From positions 1 through 39,788 of the IMG/VR virus record IMGVR_UViG_3300035659_000049: 39,788 nucleotides of DNA. One strand, 5' to 3'. A program made the position numbers and the translations under genes. The stretch is from a virus. The notes under the pieces were generated by a model. The model worked only from the letters and a program-made list of their open reading frames with translations. It ran no database searches and had not been told where the DNA came from. This document shows, in pieces, positions 1-8,009 of this stretch; position 1 is the stretch's first letter, and each line of letters starts with the position of its first letter.

Positions 1-122
1 GCTTGCGACACCACCACGGTATGCGCATCGCCCTTCAAGAAAATGACGCAATCTCGTCCACGGATGATGTCCAATCCGTGGAAGTCGATCTCGAAGGCTC
101 CGGGAGGCGGGGGAAAAGGCAT
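1..122 (-). CDS. Third tandem paralog of a virion-type protein (partial, N-terminus only)
   Basis: The reading frame starts at the ATG complementary to 120-122 and runs off the left edge, so only about 40 residues are visible. After a proline-rich start (MPFPPPPGAF) it reads RGRDCVIFLKGDAHTVVV. This matches the N-terminus of the two genes just upstream (RNRDLVILAKGDAFTVNV and RTRDVITLVKGSA). It begins 2 bp after the stop of the neighbouring copy, so it is the third member of a tandem family. Function is unknown. A structural or appendage role is inferred only from its place downstream of terminase and from the copy amplification. Confidence 0.75.
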   Translation of the reverse strand, partial: MPFPPPPGAFEIDFHGLDIIRGRDCVIFLKGDAHTVVVSQ

Positions 123-124
123 GG

Positions 125-646
125 TCAGATCGAGGTTTGAAGCATGAGGAAGAAGCTGTTGTTGGTACGCGGAGGCTGAATGATCTGCCCGATGAGCAGG
201 CCATTCGGAGCACGAGGGTCGCCCGAGAGCGACCACTCATCCTCTGGCGTAAAGTAACCCCGGAGACTGAACCGAAGCCGGTCCCCGACGTTGAAGACGT
301 TGGGAACGAGCGGCCCTGGGCCAACCCGTGACGTGTATGTGTACTTCTCGTACGTGCTCGTCGAGATGATCCACGTGCCGGTGCAAACGATCGCGTATTG
401 GTAGGTCGGTTGGCTCCGCGTGAACGCGATGAACTGGTCGGCGGACTCATCCGAACCCCAGAGGAGGAACCCGCCGTAGGTCCCGTCGGAGTACGTGACA
501 CGGAAGTTGTCTCCCGTGGGATCATCCACCCACGTCACACCTTGGCCCCCAGGCCAGCCGTTACCGGCCATGGTCGCGTTGACCATCGCCGGGTTGGCGG
601 ACCCTTTGACCAGGGTAATGACGTCTCTTGTACGGGGGATTTCCAC
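125..646 (-). CDS. Second tandem paralog, uncharacterised virion-type protein (173 aa)
   Basis: A GTG start at 646 has GAGGG about 3-5 bases upstream. The 173-aa product aligns along its whole length with the 172-aa gene upstream. Shared blocks include GW.GGQG, SDG.Y.GF.LWGS.E, TR.QPTY, YEKYT..SR.GPLVP, DRL.FSLRG, EDEWSLSGDPRAPN, IG..IQ.P and a C-terminal LQ(T/I)SI. No signal peptide, membrane segment or catalytic motif is visible. The aromatic and Gly-rich pattern suggests a compact beta-rich domain. Known family: none that I recognise. Inference: a structural component such as a fibre, decoration or host-binding protein, because it follows the packaging genes and exists in three copies. Confidence 0.8.
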   Translation of the reverse strand: MEIPRTRDVITLVKGSANPAMVNATMAGNGWPGGQGVTWVDDPTGDNFRVTYSDGTYGGFLLWGSDESADQFIAFTRSQPTYQYAIVCTGTWIISTSTYEKYTYTSRVGPGPLVPNVFNVGDRLRFSLRGYFTPEDEWSLSGDPRAPNGLLIGQIIQPPRTNNSFFLMLQTSI

Positions 647-652
647 GGGCCC

Positions 653-1171
653 TCAGATCGAGATTTGAATGGTCATGAAGCCCTGACGTGCAAGCGTGGG
701 CGCCTGAATGCAGAACCCGATGAAATAGTTGTTCGGTGCGCGAGGGTCCCCTGAAAGAGACCACTCGTCCTCCTTCGTCCAGAAACCCCGGAGCGAGAAA
801 ACGAGGCGGTCGCTTGCACTGTAGGTGATGGGGACCAGGGGTCCGATCTGGCGCGATGCCCAGGTGTACTTCTCGAACGTAGTCGTCATCACCAGCCACC
901 CACCCGCCCCTAGGACGACGAACTTGTAGGTAGGCTGGTTGCGGGTCATCGACGTGTATTCGTCGGGAACCTCGTTTGAACCCCACAGGGCAAAGCCGGC
1001 GTAGAAGCCGTCAGACCGGGTGACGAGTAGCTCGTCGTTCGGGGATGGCGTGTACTGCAAACCCTGCCCGCCACGCCACCCCTGTGTAGCCGTATTCGCA
1101 TCCACGTTCACCGTGAACGCGTCCCCTTTGGCGAGGATGACCAGATCGCGGTTCCGAGCTTCTTCCAACAT
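653..1171 (-). CDS. First tandem paralog, uncharacterised virion-type protein (172 aa)
   Basis: The ATG at 1171 overlaps the stop of the 84-aa gene upstream (TGATG). The 172-aa protein is the first of three adjacent paralogs and keeps the same landmarks: RNRDLVILAKGDAFTV near the N-terminus, GWRGGQG, SDGFYAGFALWGSNE, TRNQPTYKFVV, FEKYTWASRQIGPLVP, EDEWSLSGDPRAPN and a C-terminal IQISI. The copies diverge most in the linkers between these blocks, as expected of an old duplication. Function is unknown; the context is late or structural genes. Confidence 0.8.
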   Translation of the reverse strand: MLEEARNRDLVILAKGDAFTVNVDANTATQGWRGGQGLQYTPSPNDELLVTRSDGFYAGFALWGSNEVPDEYTSMTRNQPTYKFVVLGAGGWLVMTTTFEKYTWASRQIGPLVPITYSASDRLVFSLRGFWTKEDEWSLSGDPRAPNNYFIGFCIQAPTLARQGFMTIQISI

Positions 1172-1425
1172 CAGATTAGCCTGTCCGACTCTTTTTCACG
1201 GCCGGGCATCTGGCCCCACGCGGTCACCACCTTCTTGAGCAGCTCCAGGTGGACGATATCGCCTTGAGCGAGCTGGCTCCACGAACCACCCAGCGTGCGA
1301 AACACCACACGGATCACCTGGTAGTCATCGAAATTAAGGAGCATGTCCTCGGCCAGCATGTGCTGGACGATCTGCTTGATGACGTGGTTGCCGAAAACCT
1401 TCGGCGGGCTCGGAGAATCGTCCAT
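1171..1425 (-). CDS. Uncharacterised 84-aa protein between terminase and the paralog array
   Basis: The ATG at 1425 lies 30 bp downstream of the terL stop, and the stop overlaps the next start as TGATG, so the gene is translationally coupled to the paralog array. The protein has a helical, hydrophobic-patterned centre (VIKQIVQHMLAED, then DYQVIRVVFRTLGGSW) and a charged C-terminus (GREKESDRLI). There is no cysteine cluster, signal peptide or transmembrane helix. I do not recognise the family. Position suggests a small head or head-tail protein, which is an inference from synteny only. Confidence 0.65.
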   Translation of the reverse strand: MDDSPSPPKVFGNHVIKQIVQHMLAEDMLLNFDDYQVIRVVFRTLGGSWSQLAQGDIVHLELLKKVVTAWGQMPGREKESDRLI

Positions 1426-1455
1426 GACCGCTACAGTCCTCCGACAAGAAGAGCA

Positions 1456-4400
1456 TCAACGCATTCGGCGGGACCGGAGCCCTAAATTGCGGGGAACAGT
1501 GCGGTCCCCGTGCCCTCCGTGGTTGCGGGACCGCATCATTTGGTAGCGAGCAGGCGTCATGGCGGATCCCGCCGCCCTACCCATCCCCGGACGAACCCCG
1601 AAAATGTGCTTCGTGTGGGAAAGTCGCTCGGATGAGAGCCACACGGACCGCACGAAGGCATCGCTCATGTCGTCGTGGTGGCCAACGGCGTCCGGCGCCG
1701 CAACAATGACAATGTTCTTCGACATTTGCTGCGCCTGGAGAGTCAGCAGTTCAGCGATGAACTGAGAGTGCTTGGACCCGTCCGGCCTTGGCCAGTCGTA
1801 AATCGAGAGCTTCCTGTCGAACATGAGCAGCTTCACCGTCTGGTACATCTTCGACGTCGTGTCCCGCTGGAAAAACTCGCTCCTGAACTGGCTCAGGCCC
1901 TTCTTGTGAAGCGCCTGCTCCAACGGGAGCCCGTTCCAACGGTCGAAGATCCCATCAGCGATGAAGAAGCGCTTCGAGAGCTTGACGATCCACTCAGCGA
2001 TCTCGTCGAAGTCGAGCCGCTCCACGTTCGCAAGACCCTTGGCGTAGTCGGTCGAATAGCGTGACCCGAGGTGGGGGTTGGATTCCCTCCAGTCTACACC
2101 TGCCTGCCACAACTCGTGGTAGTCGAGGACGATACGATCGTCCTCGCAATGCGTGATGAAAAGGGCCGTACCGTCGTCCACCAAACCGACGTCGATACCC
2201 ATGCTGTGAGGGTAACGTGGAATCCCAGTCTCGACCGGGCGCCGCTCTTCGTCCACGCACGCCATAAGGTCGACTTCGCGCTCGATCCAACCCCGAACGC
2301 GGTCGGAGAACTCCGCCCCGTGCTCGGTCATGAAGACCATAGGGTCCGAGTGGAACTTCTGCTCGTAGTACGTCGTAGGAACGGTCGGGTTGATCTCCCA
2401 AGTCGGCGCCTGGATGGCCAGGAGGCTCTCCGAACCTCTTCCCTTGCTCATCGCCAGGTGGAACAGCTCGTAGAACTTGCCCGTCTTGTTGAGGGGCGAA
2501 GAGATCAGGATGATGCGGGCTTCGGAGGGCGTATCCGATCCGAAGATGGGCATGCCCGTTTCCTGATTCTTCGGGGAGAAAGCGGCTGTCGACGGCGTGA
2601 CGGCGGAGTAGATGTCCGCAGCGGACGACTGGCCCTTGTCCTGGAAGTGGGCGATCTCATCGAGGATGACAACGAGGTTACCGGCTCCACGAAGGCCCTT
2701 CGCGATACAGCTCTTGAAGGTGACGCGGATCGACGCCTTGCCGTTGAAGCTGACGAACTTGCCGTTTTCGTGACGTGCGGTCGGGCCGTACTTGTCGATG
2801 TCGTACGGCGTCCGGAACTGGATGTACCCCTGGGTGTTGTTCGCGATGAACGGCGTGAAGTACTCGCACTTCGCAAGGTGACTCGTCACCTCATTGAAGA
2901 GCAGACCGGCCTGGTCCTTGTCGGTGGCGACCGAGATGATCTGGATGCGGTTGCCGTTGGGGAGGCCGTAATACCCTTGGGGGTTGTGCAGGTTGAGAAG
3001 CCGGTAAATCTCGTACGACGCAAAGATGCCCGAGAGCGTCGTGTTGTGGTTCGTCATCCCGTTGGCGACGAACGACTCCCCATCCGGCACGGTCAGGTCA
3101 TAGACATGACTCTCCCCCATCTCAACGGAGGCCACGGCGTCGTAAAAGTAATCGAGGCGTAGAAGCTCCTCGAAGTGCGCCGTTTCAACTACGCCCACAT
3201 GTAGCTCCTTAGCGACCCCCAGAGCGCGACGGATCTTTGGGTATGTCAGGTCTTCGCCGCTGCCCTTATGGACGTTACCGGTGGCCTCTCGGAGCTTTGA
3301 GCGCCCCCATCCAAGTTCGCCCCGAGCAGGGTTGCGTTTGGGAACCGACTCCAACCAATCCCGAACGCGCTGACGTTGATGTGGGATGCTTTCGGTGTCA
3401 GATTTACCCTCTTGAGCCACTTCGAGGGCGGCCATCATCGGGAGGCGCTTTTTATCCGAATCGAACCCGACCATCTCCGCGAAACGCTGACGCGAACGAA
3501 CCCCCTTGAGGGAGAGGTTCGCATAGTGCTTCTGGGTCTTGGAGTTCCACTTGCGAGCGACGTTCGAGACGATCCCGAGATTCAGGAGCACCACCTGAAC
3601 CTCGTGGGCCAGACGGAAGCTCGCGGTAGAGAAGGAGATGATCCGACCCCCGCTTTCAGCACACCCGTCCGTCTCGAAGAGCCCACGAAGGAACGCGCAC
3701 ACGACCGGACGTGGTGACCGTAGAATCGCCCACGGGATCATCTTCTCATCCCGCACGCACCCGAGCTTCCAACCCAGGGCATCAAGGAAGCGGCGAGCGC
3801 GGACGCTACAAAACTCCAAGCGCCCCGTGTTAACGGTGCGTTCGTCCATCTGGACTCGGGGTTCCCCGAGAAGCTCCGTGAAGAGACTCCGTAGGTACGC
3901 CCAGGTTTCGGGGTGTTCAACCGTCACGGAGATGGCGTGGTCGTCTCCCCATGTCCCATCACCGACGAGATAGCCAAGCAGGTTCCCCCACTTCTCATCG
4001 AGCACTGTCGGGAGCACGACGTCCTTGCGCCCATCCTCGTTGTGGAAAGGTCGCAGGTCGAGACTCTCAGAGGCCCACAAATCCGTGCTGCGGTTAAGCC
4101 CTACGAAGGTGCCTGGCTGAACTTCGTCCAGGTAGCACCACTCCACATGACCCGAAGGACACATCACTTTGACGCGGTGGTTGGCGGTCCCCGTAACCGT
4201 GTAGCCAGACTCAGTTTTGATCGTGTACGTCGGTTTGACACCACCGTTGTAGAACGCCGTAGCCTGCGCCCTACGACCACCCTCCTGAGCGACGCCGACA
4301 TCTGAGGGTGTGAAGTCTTCTTCGGAGGCGACCCCGAGATCAACGATGCGGATGATGCCTTGGCTGGTAGGGACGAGGGTGTCACCGTCCACGCATTTTC

Positions 4401-4857
4401 CCGCTCTTCGACCGATGGCGAGGATCAACTCGCGGCGCTCGTGGTCCTGCTCTTTGATGTTGCAGCGACCCTCGTTGTAGAGGAACTCCAGGTACTCTTT
4501 CTCCGTGAAGGAGTAGAGCGTCTTCCGGTTGAACATGTCCGTGATCGAGATCGTCTTGTTCCGATCGTCGAGCGGCAGGTGATAGTACAGCTTGATGATG
4601 AAGCGTTGCGCTGGGAAGGGCCGCATCGCGAGACCCCAAGGCGCCTCGATGTACTCCAGGATGTTGAAGATCCTAGGTGAGTACGGGCGGGGACCGGCCA
4701 CCGGCGTAGGGATCGGGTTCCCCTCCGCATCGGTGAGAATGATGCTTGTCCCCTCCGGAAGAGGCGGCGGTAATTCAGCGGTAGCCTTCGCCCGCTGACC
4801 CGCTTCGCGGATCATAGAAGCGAGACCGCCACCCGTAGGCCGAGGCTTGGTGGCCAC
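1456..4857 (-). CDS. terL: Terminase large subunit, interrupted by an intein
   Basis: DNA-packaging motor: an ATPase plus a nuclease that cuts concatemers. The 1133-aa precursor starts at GTG 4857, preceded by GAGGT. The N-extein ends in GRRAGK (149-154) and the C-extein resumes with TTLSGI at 606, so splicing restores a Walker A motif GRRAGKTT. Walker B is VVILDE (729-734). The C-terminal RNase H-like nuclease shows MGIDVG (D889) and GHHDDMSDAF (1059-1068). Removing the 451-aa intein leaves about 682 aa, within the large end of the TerL range. TerL cannot bind ATP properly unless the intein splices, because the P-loop is split. A probable small subunit lies 4 bp upstream. Family assignment is firm. 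Confidence 0.95.
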   Translation of the reverse strand: MATKPRPTGGGLASMIREAGQRAKATAELPPPLPEGTSIILTDAEGNPIPTPVAGPRPYSPRIFNILEYIEAPWGLAMRPFPAQRFIIKLYYHLPLDDRNKTISITDMFNRKTLYSFTEKEYLEFLYNEGRCNIKEQDHERRELILAIGRRAGKCVDGDTLVPTSQGIIRIVDLGVASEEDFTPSDVGVAQEGGRRAQATAFYNGGVKPTYTIKTESGYTVTGTANHRVKVMCPSGHVEWCYLDEVQPGTFVGLNRSTDLWASESLDLRPFHNEDGRKDVVLPTVLDEKWGNLLGYLVGDGTWGDDHAISVTVEHPETWAYLRSLFTELLGEPRVQMDERTVNTGRLEFCSVRARRFLDALGWKLGCVRDEKMIPWAILRSPRPVVCAFLRGLFETDGCAESGGRIISFSTASFRLAHEVQVVLLNLGIVSNVARKWNSKTQKHYANLSLKGVRSRQRFAEMVGFDSDKKRLPMMAALEVAQEGKSDTESIPHQRQRVRDWLESVPKRNPARGELGWGRSKLREATGNVHKGSGEDLTYPKIRRALGVAKELHVGVVETAHFEELLRLDYFYDAVASVEMGESHVYDLTVPDGESFVANGMTNHNTTLSGIFASYEIYRLLNLHNPQGYYGLPNGNRIQIISVATDKDQAGLLFNEVTSHLAKCEYFTPFIANNTQGYIQFRTPYDIDKYGPTARHENGKFVSFNGKASIRVTFKSCIAKGLRGAGNLVVILDEIAHFQDKGQSSAADIYSAVTPSTAAFSPKNQETGMPIFGSDTPSEARIILISSPLNKTGKFYELFHLAMSKGRGSESLLAIQAPTWEINPTVPTTYYEQKFHSDPMVFMTEHGAEFSDRVRGWIEREVDLMACVDEERRPVETGIPRYPHSMGIDVGLVDDGTALFITHCEDDRIVLDYHELWQAGVDWRESNPHLGSRYSTDYAKGLANVERLDFDEIAEWIVKLSKRFFIADGIFDRWNGLPLEQALHKKGLSQFRSEFFQRDTTSKMYQTVKLLMFDRKLSIYDWPRPDGSKHSQFIAELLTLQAQQMSKNIVIVAAPDAVGHHDDMSDAFVRSVWLSSERLSHTKHIFGVRPGMGRAAGSAMTPARYQMMRSRNHGGHGDRTVPRNLGLRSRRMR
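3043..4395 (-). mobile_element. TerL intein with LAGLIDADG homing endonuclease (451 aa)
   Basis: Precursor residues 155-605. The N-terminal splicing block begins with Cys (CVDGDTLVPT); block B is VTGTANHRV with the TxxH histidine. The C-terminal blocks are HVYDLTVPDGESFVANG and the final TNHN, followed by Thr as the +1 nucleophile. Two LAGLIDADG motifs (LLGYLVGDGTW near 293-303 and LRGLFETDGCA near 390-400) indicate a full homing endonuclease domain. A later stretch (about 490-560) is not assigned. All splicing residues look intact, so an active intein is likely. Coordinates follow from the Cys1 and terminal Asn codons. Confidence 0.93.
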
Positions 4858-4860
4858 TGG

Positions 4861-5541
4861 TTACCTCAACGTGGCCGCAACCTTTTCCTCCCAACCCTCC
4901 ATCGAGGTCGAGAGGTGGTTGAAGAACAGGTCGATCTGCTCGGGGGTCATCGTCTGTTCGGCGATCTCACGGATGGTGTTGATCCAGAACTTGAAGACCC
5001 GCTGGAACTTCTCTGAGTGGATGTCGAGAGTGTCTGCCCCGAGCTTCTTGATCTCCAGCTCGATGTCCGCGATCTTCTTGAGTGCATCGATGCGGCGAGT
5101 TGAAACCTGAGCCACGTCGCGACCGTACTTCTCGTTCTCGATGCGTTGGAAGTGGAGAGCCGCAGACTCTTTGGCGACCTCGCCCTTGATGATCTTGAGG
5201 ACATCGAGAGGGTCCGCGTTCTTCTGGGTAGCTCGGACTACGGGGTCCGTATCGACGAACCGACCCCGCTCCTCGGTCATGAGGGCGTGGTATTCGAGGT
5301 CACTTGTCGTCGGCATCCGCTCGACTCGACGAGGACGACCCGCCGTTCGCGTGACCTTGTACGTGTGGCCTTGCTTCCCCTTACCGCCCACCGTTGGGGC
5401 CGCATGCACTGGAAGTAGCTGGACGACATTCCCAACGCGGGCCGACTCGCTCATGTCCGCAGGGCCCAAGGCGATGTCTTCGACAGTGTCGTCGTCATCC
5501 TGATCGGGATCGTTGTCGGGGAGAGGGCTGTCGGAGGTCAT
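4861..5541 (-). CDS. Probable terminase small subunit / DNA-packaging accessory protein
   Basis: I chose ATG 5541 (MTSDSPLPD) because AGGTGA sits about 5 bases upstream; the in-frame GTG 5550 and ATG 5547 have no comparable site. The product is about 226 aa. It has an acidic disordered N-terminus (DNDPDQDDDD), a basic patch (RTAGRPRRVER), and a helical second half with heptad-like spacing (RRIDALKKIADIELEIKKLG) that could drive oligomerisation, then NTIREIAEQTMTPEQIDLFF. It ends 4 bp before terL, the usual place for terS. I see no clear HTH, so the small-subunit call rests mostly on position and the coiled-coil. Confidence 0.55.
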   Translation of the reverse strand: MTSDSPLPDNDPDQDDDDTVEDIALGPADMSESARVGNVVQLLPVHAAPTVGGKGKQGHTYKVTRTAGRPRRVERMPTTSDLEYHALMTEERGRFVDTDPVVRATQKNADPLDVLKIIKGEVAKESAALHFQRIENEKYGRDVAQVSTRRIDALKKIADIELEIKKLGADTLDIHSEKFQRVFKFWINTIREIAEQTMTPEQIDLFFNHLSTSMEGWEEKVAATLR

Positions 5542-5610
5542 GGGCATCACCTGTACTACAGTAGATAGCGCCGGATCAAAGCAACACCAAGTAATTTCAC
5601 TTGATCTTCT

Positions 5611-5997
5611 CTAACCGACCGCTTTCGTACCCCCACCGCCCTCGGTCCGAACGAGGTACTGGGAGAGGTTCTTCACCGTGTCGTACCCCTTGTCTTTGGG
5701 CACCTGATCCCGAAGCGCTTTGTCCTGATCCTTGCCCGTCTGAGCGAGGTTCAAAACGTTCATATTACGGGGTTTTGGCGTGAAAACATCCTTGGGTTGG
5801 ATGTCCTTCCGCTCCGGTTTGACGGTGTCGTCGTGCCCGTCATCATCGGTGTACGCTTGGTCCTTGACCACCCCCCGAGAGATGCCCTTCGGGGGGTTGA
5901 TTGGCTTCGTGAGTTTGTTGACCTCCTTGCGTTGACCTGACTGCTGCGCCGCTTGAAAGCGGGCAGCCACGCGGAGGATGAGGACCTGATCGCTCAT
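5611..5997 (-). CDS. Uncharacterised 128-aa protein with RVAARF N-terminal motif
   Basis: It begins inside the stop of the 671-aa gene upstream (ATGA overlap), so the two are coupled. A short N-terminal helix carries ILRVAARFQAAQQ; the rest is hydrophilic, Lys/Asp-rich and probably disordered, ending TEGGGGTKAVG. A related R-V-x-x-R-F pattern occurs in the 578-aa protein of the same block (RVLGRFL, and RVRIAAQF at its N-terminus). No enzymatic motif is visible. A scaffold or minor virion role is possible but unproven. Confidence 0.6.
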   Translation of the reverse strand: MSDQVLILRVAARFQAAQQSGQRKEVNKLTKPINPPKGISRGVVKDQAYTDDDGHDDTVKPERKDIQPKDVFTPKPRNMNVLNLAQTGKDQDKALRDQVPKDKGYDTVKNLSQYLVRTEGGGGTKAVG

Positions 5998-8009
5998 AGG
6001 TCGGGCTTCTGGTTGTTGAACTCGAAATCGATGGGGCTCAGCACCGAGGCTTCACGAACCTCGACTTCCATGCCCCCGTTCTGCATCTGGTACTCGACCA
6101 TCATCGGAAGCCCACTGTTCATGAGCGACGCTTCGACGGTCTCCGTCGCCGGACCCGAGGCGAGGATCTCGCGCTGCTGAGCGAGCTTGTCGACGTACGG
6201 GGGCTCAACAACAAGTGGCTTGTTGAGCTTCGAGCAGAAGCCGGGGCGGCTCTGGAGCACGCAGCTCCCGCACTTGGACCCGAGCTTGATGTACGGGACG
6301 AGACGGCTCCGATGAAGCCTTGCTGCCTCATCGCAACCCTTGCCGTAGTCGTCGTAGACCGACGCATCGACGTAGTAAATGCCCTGGAGGCCCTGCTCGG
6401 CAATGACCCCTCGGAGGTCTTCTGTTGCCGCCGTGAGGTCGCGCTCCTCGTACCGAGACTTGAGGACGTGAAGGAGGTCTCGCCCGTAGAGACCCTCGTT
6501 CATGAACTTGGAGGCCTGCTTGACGATCTCACGGCGGGTCATACCGCTCGTGATGTGCGAGCTACCCGTCCCGTAGAAGCCCTTCATGACATCCATGCGG
6601 GTTGGTGACTGGTGGACGGCCTGAGGCGCTGAGGCGGCCTTGTGGATGGCCTTAAGGGCCTCCCGTGAGTCCGATCCCCAGAACGAGGCGGCCTTCGTCT
6701 CCCATGCAGGGAGGCGGCCCGCCGTACGGTGCTCGACGAGGACCGCATCGACGGTCTCCGGTGTGTACAGCTCAGCCGCATCCTTGACGAGAGGCTTGCC
6801 GTACATGAGGCAGCGACCCTTCGCATAGATGCACGAGGAGCACTTGTCGCCGGCCACGATCGCTCGAACACCAGGGTTGTACTTCGCGAGGAAGTCTGCC
6901 CCGGTGTGGCAATCGTCGAAGCTGTCCTGGGTCGAGTAGATGACCCCGTAGAGTCCCGCCTCCTTGAAGATCGGTTCCCAGTGGGCACGCGTCTTCTTGA
7001 GATCGTCCTGGTTGAAGGCCAACCGAAGGGACTTGACGAGGTCTTCCGGAGAGAGCCCCTTGACCATCTCGCGCTTCAAGAAAGCGACGACAGGACGAGC
7101 GTAGAAGTCGTCTTGAGTGACCCGGCGGTTCTTCAAGAGAAGATCGTTGGCTTGGATGAGGCGCTCCTGAGCGACCTCCGGGGCCATCGGGATCGGGATC
7201 GATACCATGGGAAGGCCAGAGCCCGTGTAGACGCTGACGGCTGGCGCCATGGTCCCATCCTTGGCCAGCATCGCGAGTCGGATGCGCTCCTTCGGAGAGG
7301 CTGTCGAGGCTTGGACCTCCTTGCCCATGGCTGTTTGGGACGTCTCGACAACCTGAGCGAGAGCATCCGAGTACGGAATTTGGAGCTGGATCTCCTTGTG
7401 GAAGACCGCACACGTCGATCCGCTGGCCTGAGGCTTCCGCGCGTGGATGCACGAGGCACACTCGCCCTTCGCCAAAACGAACTTGGCGTCACCAGCGTAC
7501 CGACGGACGAACTGGGACGGCCCTGCCGAACCCGTGTGACACCCAGGGAAATCCGAGGCGGCAATGTAGTACTTGCCGAGGAGGCCACGCTCCTGAAGGA
7601 CTTCGGCGAGCACCTGCCGGTGATCTTGAAGCGTGTTCAGGTCGAACCTCTTGACGAGCGCGTCCTTCAGCCGATCAGGGTTCGTCGACTGCATGAGCGC
7701 CAGCCGTGCGACCTTGCGGATCTCCTCGGCCCGAGCCCGAAGAGATCCGTGGGCTTGAGACATGTCCCCCATCGTATGGAGTTCGCCCGCACCCTCGAAG
7801 GACGGGACGGGGCCCGTGTTGGGGATGAGGTAGTTCGTCGCGGGCTTGTCTTCCCGCGCCCAGAGCGCTTCGAGATCCGGTTGGATGTCGAGGTTCTGCT
7901 TCGGAAGGGTATCCTCCTTGCGGTACTGTTCCTCGTTGACATCAAGCCACTGGAGGTCGGCGACGCTGCCCTCCTTGAGAAAATCGCTCAGATTACCCAG
8001 GTCACCCAT
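5994..8009 (-). CDS. 671-aa protein with three copies of a cysteine-rich module
   Basis: The start ATG 8009 overlaps the upstream stop by 8 bp. Three homologous modules are visible, at about 113-205, 323-408 and 512-600. Each has a helical lead-in, a G-L-x-G-x-x-Y-x-x-x-S-x-(F/Y) strand, a Cys (C157, C367, C559; followed by HTG in modules 1 and 2), a KCxSC-like pair (C184/C187, C390/C393, C580/C583), and a further Cys (C200, C400, C592) before a K-(E/P) segment. The four-Cys set per module suggests zinc or Fe-S binding. A GSGLPM/NSGLPM motif recurs near 264 and 632. No known domain comes to mind. It lies among virion-type genes upstream of terminase, so a structural or injected protein is plausible. 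Confidence 0.75.
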   Translation of the reverse strand: MGDLGNLSDFLKEGSVADLQWLDVNEEQYRKEDTLPKQNLDIQPDLEALWAREDKPATNYLIPNTGPVPSFEGAGELHTMGDMSQAHGSLRARAEEIRKVARLALMQSTNPDRLKDALVKRFDLNTLQDHRQVLAEVLQERGLLGKYYIAASDFPGCHTGSAGPSQFVRRYAGDAKFVLAKGECASCIHARKPQASGSTCAVFHKEIQLQIPYSDALAQVVETSQTAMGKEVQASTASPKERIRLAMLAKDGTMAPAVSVYTGSGLPMVSIPIPMAPEVAQERLIQANDLLLKNRRVTQDDFYARPVVAFLKREMVKGLSPEDLVKSLRLAFNQDDLKKTRAHWEPIFKEAGLYGVIYSTQDSFDDCHTGADFLAKYNPGVRAIVAGDKCSSCIYAKGRCLMYGKPLVKDAAELYTPETVDAVLVEHRTAGRLPAWETKAASFWGSDSREALKAIHKAASAPQAVHQSPTRMDVMKGFYGTGSSHITSGMTRREIVKQASKFMNEGLYGRDLLHVLKSRYEERDLTAATEDLRGVIAEQGLQGIYYVDASVYDDYGKGCDEAARLHRSRLVPYIKLGSKCGSCVLQSRPGFCSKLNKPLVVEPPYVDKLAQQREILASGPATETVEASLMNSGLPMMVEYQMQNGGMEVEVREASVLSPIDFEFNNQKPDL

